Below, one piece after another: positions 58,800-64,000 of a stretch of 64,000 bases of DNA (the first letter of the stretch is position 1; each line of letters opens with the position of its first letter). A model generated the notes under the pieces. The model was not told the DNA's origin and searched no databases. It was given only the letters and a program-made list of their open reading frames with translations. Made by a program: the position numbers and the translations under genes. Source of the stretch: Medicago truncatula (Eukaryota; Streptophyta; Magnoliopsida; Fabales; Fabaceae); NCBI RefSeq assembly GCF_003473485.1, contig NC_053042.1, positions 570,501 through 634,500 of the forward strand, read 5' to 3'.

Positions 58800-60900
58800 A
58801 GCAAAGAGTACCAGGAGTGTATTATAGGATAATAGTTATTAGTATCAAAAGTAATTGGGATGTATTCTAGTGTATTCTAGAATCAGATGATGTGTTCTAT
58901 TGGCTAGTAATTGAGTTGAGGTGCGAGTATAGTATTAAGTGAGACTCGCACTTAGGGGAGGTTGATGAAAGTCAAATGCAAAGTTTCAAACAAAGATGTG
59001 GTGTATCAGCCTCATAAAAATCTTGGTCAATAATTTGTTGTTTCCGATTGGACTCTTCAACCTAGCTGTATTTTGTTTGCAAATTTTAATAAGTGCTCTA
59101 AAGAAATATATTACAGAATTAAATATAGAAATATCATCTTGGAAGTGATGTATTCAATTCCTTCAAAGTTTAAAATATGTTTTTTTTAATGAAAAAAACT
59201 TAATTTATTTTCAAAAGAATAAAATCTATGGTACATTGGATAGCACTTGGATGACATTGTGGTTAACCAATATTACCAACTATAATGTCACCCAAGTATT
59301 ATCCTACATTGATATCCTTGAAAAAGTATGAGCAACATCATATTTTAATTTGTCTTTAAATAAAACTAACCCCATGACAAAGATAAACAAGTTTTACCTT
59401 ACTTTAAGAGAATTGTTATTGTTTATTTTTCATCAAGTGTCGGGTCAAATCCGTTGTAAAATGTCTATTAATACCACTTTAATTAAATAAAATTATTTCT
59501 TCTACAACATTTTTTTAAAAAAATGATTTGAATGCCACATTCATCTAAATCGCAGCAAACAGACAAATGGTTAGATTGGACATACACGTTTCAAAATTTA
59601 TGAGTTAAAATGATTAAAACGTTGGTTAATTGATACACACAAAATTTTCAATGATCTCACAGGTGGATATTGAGTTGTTTGCCACGTACATATAAATCGC
59701 AGCAAACATTTGTTAATCAATAACGCCAAACTTACATTCATGTGGTTGAAACAAGACAATATAAGTGAATCACAATAGAACACTGATTTAGAGGGAATGG
59801 ACCAGAAGGTGCACTCTCACTTTCAAACACACACACCCCTATATGGTGTAATTAGGTGATTCTAGAATTTGGACAATATACATTCCTACACGCATTCATG
59901 CAGTCATGACATGACATGAGAGCAAGACCATCTTGATCTCAATAAGATGTTCAAATTTCAAATTCAAGAGTTTTAATTTTTAATGGAGCATTGTGCTGTT
60001 GATGATAGTAGTACTTTGAGGATGACTCATATTGATAGATCATGATCGAATGAGAGTTTTTTTTTAAGTGACAAATATTAATACTTTGACTTTTATGTTA
60101 ATATTTTCTCAAACTCTAAATTTTTAACTCATTCAACCAAATAAATTATTATTCGCGAGTCAGGTAAGAAATTGAATATTATTATCTATAAAAATCAATT
60201 CCAAGTCAGCTAGTCGTTGAAACGTACCTTCTTCAAATCTTCAATGCTTTATTTGTTCAAGTTTATCAATTTTTAAAATAAAGAAAAATAATAAACGGCC
60301 TAAAAACCATTGTATCAGTTTATTTAATAAAGTTTTCTTTTCAACGATCATATAGAAAATACAAATAAAAATCGCCTCCACAAGTTGTACTAGTTCTCTC
60401 AAGTCTACTACACCAAGTCCAATCCATCCAAATAAACATAAGGTTGATAGATATTATTCCATTTTTTAAGGGAAGGTTGACAGTATTATTTTTAAATATT
60501 CTCCCTCATACTATCAATTAAGCAACTTTTTTGAGCAATCAACTAAAGTAAATTTCTGTTCAACAAGCATTTTTATAACCAAAAAAGCAAAAATATAGAT
60601 ATCGAGCGTGCGATTAAAATAATCACTTAAAAAATAAGCACGTTTTTATGACCAAGCTTAGTAGCATCCTCGTCCTCAGCCTCATTCATTTTTTCTTTAT
60701 TTTGAAATTCAACTTTGGAGTATGGAGGAGTTATCATTTTGTTGACTTTGACACACTCCGCGTTAAGCCGAACCCAAATCGAACCACCGTCCCACGTGGC
60801 ATTACCCACTTCTTATCTTCCACCTGTACCCGCCAAATTCCAAATCTCTCTCTCTCTTAATTCCATTCATCATCACATTCTCATCTCTCTTTCTATTTTC
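58800..60900. other. Intergenic and promoter region of the hydrolase gene
   Basis: AT-rich, with no gene up to about 60,700. A CT-rich run (60,845-60,935) directly before the hydrolase start is probably its 5' leader. Confidence 0.5.
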
Positions 60901-60941
60901 TCTCTCCTCTTCCATTCAATTCCTCAAGCGCCACCACAACG

Positions 60942-62421
60942 ATGCCGTATTGCGACGTTGGAACACAAACATCTTCCCCAGCCACCTCCTCATCCGCCGT
61001 CGCACCCGCCGATGCTCATCTCAACAATGACGTCAAAATCTTCTACAGAACCTACGGTCGCGGTCCTACCAAAGTCCTTCTCATCATCGGTATCTCCTCC
61101 ATTCATCTTAATCTTTCTTATTTATTCAATTTTGAATTTCGCTGAATTTGTGGAGAATGATTTGAATGGTTAGGATTGGCTTCGACGCATGAAGGATGGG
61201 GTCCACAAATAAAGGGATTTACTGGAACAAACGTACCTAATGATGAAGACGACGCCGTTTGGAGTTGTGAAGGTGATAATGAGGCCGGCGGTGGTATTCA
61301 GGTTTGCGCTTTTGATAATCGGGGCGTTGGTCGGAGCTCCGTGCCCATTAGAAAGTCCGATTACTCGTATGTTCTTCCACCTTTTTCATTTCATTGCTAT
61401 AAAATTGAGTTTATTGAATGTAATTACACTAGTCGAACACCGGCCACGACTTTAATATCAAGTATACAAAGTTTGAATGATTTAGGACATGTTTGGATTA
61501 ACAACTTATTTGCAGGTTAAACCTCATGTGTAAGTTTGTATAAGCTGTTTTTATAGCAAAAGATAAAACAAAGTTTTTATTTTTATTTTTTTTGTATATG
61601 CCATAAGTTGTTTTTTATAATCTATACGGGAGAACTAATGAAAATAAGTTGAAAAAAACTTGCGATAATTGTCATGAGTTGTTTTCAACACTTCTTCCAA
61701 ACAGCCTTACAAAACTTATGTCAATAGAAAAGATCAAATTGTCAGAATCACATGATTTTGGCAAAAGCTACACTTTGTGGCTTCGACAAAATCAAGTTTG
61801 TCACTGTGACTTTGCTAAACCCAGTGTCAATCTAAACATAGTTTTACAAGAAGTGAAATTAAATTTTGAATATTGGTGAATGATGAGAATGATTATTGGG
61901 TGCAGAACGAAGATTATGGCAAAGGATGCAATTACTTTGTTGGATCATTTAGGTTGGAAAAAGGCACATGTTTTTGGGCATTCCATGGGTGAGAATTTTG
62001 TCTCTTAATTTCCCAAAATTTCATTTTCTTTAACTTTTTTTAGTGTTTTTTTGTGTGTAAATATTCAGATAATTTATTATAAGATAAGATTTGGTTAGGT
62101 TAGGTTTATTTGTTTGTGTTCAGATTTTAATTAGGTTTGTATTGAAACAGGATCTATGATAGCTTGTAAATTAGCAGCAATGGTTCCTGATAGAGTTCTC
62201 TCCATGGCATTGCTCAATGCAACAGGTGGTGGTTTTCAATGTTTTCCAAAGGTACTATATTATGTGACACTTGTATATATTGGTGATGCAACTTTGTAGC
62301 GCTAGTTAACTAACTACATTGGGGAATGGGATTGGGTGATTTTGTGGAGGGAAATGTATGATGACTTTTGTTTATTTTAGGTTGTTTTATGAGAGATAAG
62401 TGACAGAGAAGTGGTAGTTGG

Positions 62422-62466
<45 letters not shown>

Positions 62467-64000
62467 TATAGGAGAGAAATTTGCCGTGACTTTCCCTCCA
62501 CAAAGTCACCAATTGCAATCCGGGTGTTGCTAGTCACGCTTTTTAATTACAAACGTAGTTCAGGATAGTGGAGTTGCATACATAACAAATGAAATTTCTT
62601 ACTACTGATTTTAGGTGATCCTTGAGGGTGGCAATTGAGTCCAATTATCAATCATCCAAACCTTTAGGGGAAATTTAGTTGAGAATTTCTTTTTCTATGC
62701 TTTTGAGTGAGAATTTCGTAGTGCTGAAATTTAGATGTTTGAGTGCTTAAATGTATAAATAATGTTTAGTCCGGACCCTGCTGCAATTATGCTGCTTCCA
62801 AATTAGTTTGGAAGATAATTTGCTGAGTAGCAAGGTTTAAAAGCATATGATCAATCAGAATATGATTACATCAGACAATTTTTAAGGTTGGTTGGATTAA
62901 TTTATGGCAGTTAGGACTTAAGTCTGAGGATCATCCATATTGGGAAACTTCCCCTAATCTCTGGCTGGGCGTATTGTTAATTGGGAAACTTCACCTAATC
63001 TCTGGCTGGGCGTATTGTTAATAGTATGCAACATATATGTAACATATATAATGTTAATTAGTTGTCGTTGATAACAATCAAAGGAAGATATTTGATGAAC
63101 CGTGAAAAAATTCTTCAACCCTTGCCGTAGAAAGAAAAAAAAAACCATTCATAGGAAGTAAAAGAACAAAACTGTAATTCCTCAACTCTAGATTCAGCTG
63201 TTTGCAGTTTTTTCAATGCTTAGTACAAATTTAACAGGAATGTATCTGCAATTAGATATATAATGTTGGAGTTATGATCTGTTTGACACATGTACATGGT
63301 TTCCTATGAACTATTATGGTCTTTGCACTAGTTTGGAGTTACCTCCTGTCCTTATAAGAGGTTCTTGTTCTAATTTTTGCAGTTTGACCGACGAACAATC
63401 TCCGTTGCTTACCGATTCTTGAAGGCAAAGAGTCCTGAGCAAAGAGCTGAAGTTGACTTGGACACCCACTATTCACAAGTAAAACATGTTCTTGGTTTTA
63501 TTGGTTATTTACCATCAACATATAACAAATTGTCTCCCTAACCCCTCTCCCCAGCTATATAAAACTTCCATTAAAGTAGTGATTTTAAAAAATTGAATTT
63601 CTCAAGGTGTATTCATATATGATATAAAAGAGTCTGGATTATCATTTTGTAATGAATATTAACATTAAGTTGAAGAAGGCTATCTTGTTTTTCCAGTCTT
63701 GGGTCTACTCTGAAGTCTGAATTACTGTTGTTAACAGCCTAGAAATCTGTGTTAATGTGCTATTTTTAGGATGAATATCAAAAACAAATTTTATATATCA
63801 TGTGCAGGAATATCTTGAGGAATATGTTGGAACCGTGAAAAGGAGAACGATATTGTATCAGGTACAGTACATTAAATAAGCATAACTTAGTTAAGTTTTG
63901 ATGATATTTAGAATGCTTGGAAGTTTAATACTTTGGTGCTTTCATTTGGTGTGTTTGTAACAAAAATATTTATAAAGAAAACTGAAACTTATGCGGATAG
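60942..64000 (+). CDS. Alpha/beta hydrolase, 5' part (six exons, continues past the window)
   Basis: Exons 60,942-61,089, 61,174-61,366, 61,906-61,988, 62,151-62,251, 63,383-63,478 and 63,808-63,861 give 225 residues, all GT-AG and in frame. The last visible exon ends with donor gtacag at 63,862, so the gene continues to the right. The fold signatures are the strand-3 VLLIIGLASTHEGWGPQ, where the oxyanion-hole loop is expected, then FDNRGVGRSS, DAITLLDHLGW, the nucleophile elbow GHSMG with Ser140, and a following helix (SMIACKLAAMVPDRV). The catalytic acid and His should lie in the missing part. The N-terminal MPYCDVGTQ and NDVKIFYRTYG suggest a soluble enzyme with no signal peptide. Substrate unknown; such plant hydrolases range from esterases to thioesterases. 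Confidence 0.9.
62427..62463. repeat. (GA)n microsatellite in the fourth hydrolase intron
   Basis: Uninterrupted GA dinucleotides of about 18 units. Confidence 0.95.
62939..63020. repeat. 41-bp tandem duplication in the fourth hydrolase intron
   Basis: Two copies of a unit starting 'ttgggaaacttc' and ending 'ctgggcgtattgttaa' differ at one or two positions. Confidence 0.9.

Overview
The window is plant nuclear DNA: AT-rich, with genes broken by GT-AG introns, long spacers, and CACTA, Ty3/gypsy, MULE, SINE and MITE elements. A papilionoid legume (Medicago/Trifolium/pea group) is the best guess. That rests on a MITE whose ends begin GGGTTAAATATGTTTTTGG, which I associate with legumes, and on the overall gene style. 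It is an inference, not a database result.

Layout. 1-29,430 is a repeat-dominated block. Three diverged tandem copies of one unit (about 900-6310, 21,340-26,020 and 26,060-29,430) each carry a promoter-like module but no convincing intact gene. Copies 1 and 2 are separated by two large mobile elements. The first is a degenerate CACTA element (6422-11,366) carrying a transposase fragment and a captured piece of a RAD23 gene. The second is a very young Tat-type Ty3/gypsy retrotransposon (about 11,491-21,138). Its spliced gag-pol is on the minus strand, it has a spliced antisense ORF on the plus strand, and a 49-bp tandem array lies between the two.

29,960-64,000 is the gene-bearing part. It holds a four-exon short-chain dehydrogenase/reductase-like gene (minus, 29,964-33,783), a two-exon GPI-anchored-type GH17 beta-1,3-glucanase (plus, 40,842-42,218), and a six-exon, six-EF-hand CREC-type calcium-binding protein ending in HDEL (plus, 47,495-50,222). 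A two-exon unrecognised protein with a coiled coil and a C-terminal membrane anchor follows (plus, 55,966-57,421), then the first six exons of an alpha/beta hydrolase that runs off the right edge (plus, 60,942 onward). All five gene models were built by hand from splice signals, and each keeps its reading frame across every junction.

Between the genes lie SINEs with target-site duplications, several MITEs, and a foldback MULE-like element with palindrome-rich 185-bp terminal repeats. There are also an old direct-repeat-bounded element with a plant-mobile-domain remnant, a LINE ORF1 remnant, and a mosaic of plastid DNA (23S rRNA, ycf2, psbH and 16S rRNA pieces side by side). A long miRNA-precursor-like hairpin sits at 43,344-43,454.

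The most unusual items are: the in-frame three-exon fusion of a RAD23 ubiquitin-like domain to an acidic tail inside the CACTA element; an apparent spliceosomal intron inside the integrase coding region of an otherwise intact Tat retrotransposon; a 17-nt PBS-like sequence on the outer side of its 3' LTR; the plastid DNA mosaic; and the hairpin. The genes show no sign of acting as a pathway; they are ordinary independent plant genes.
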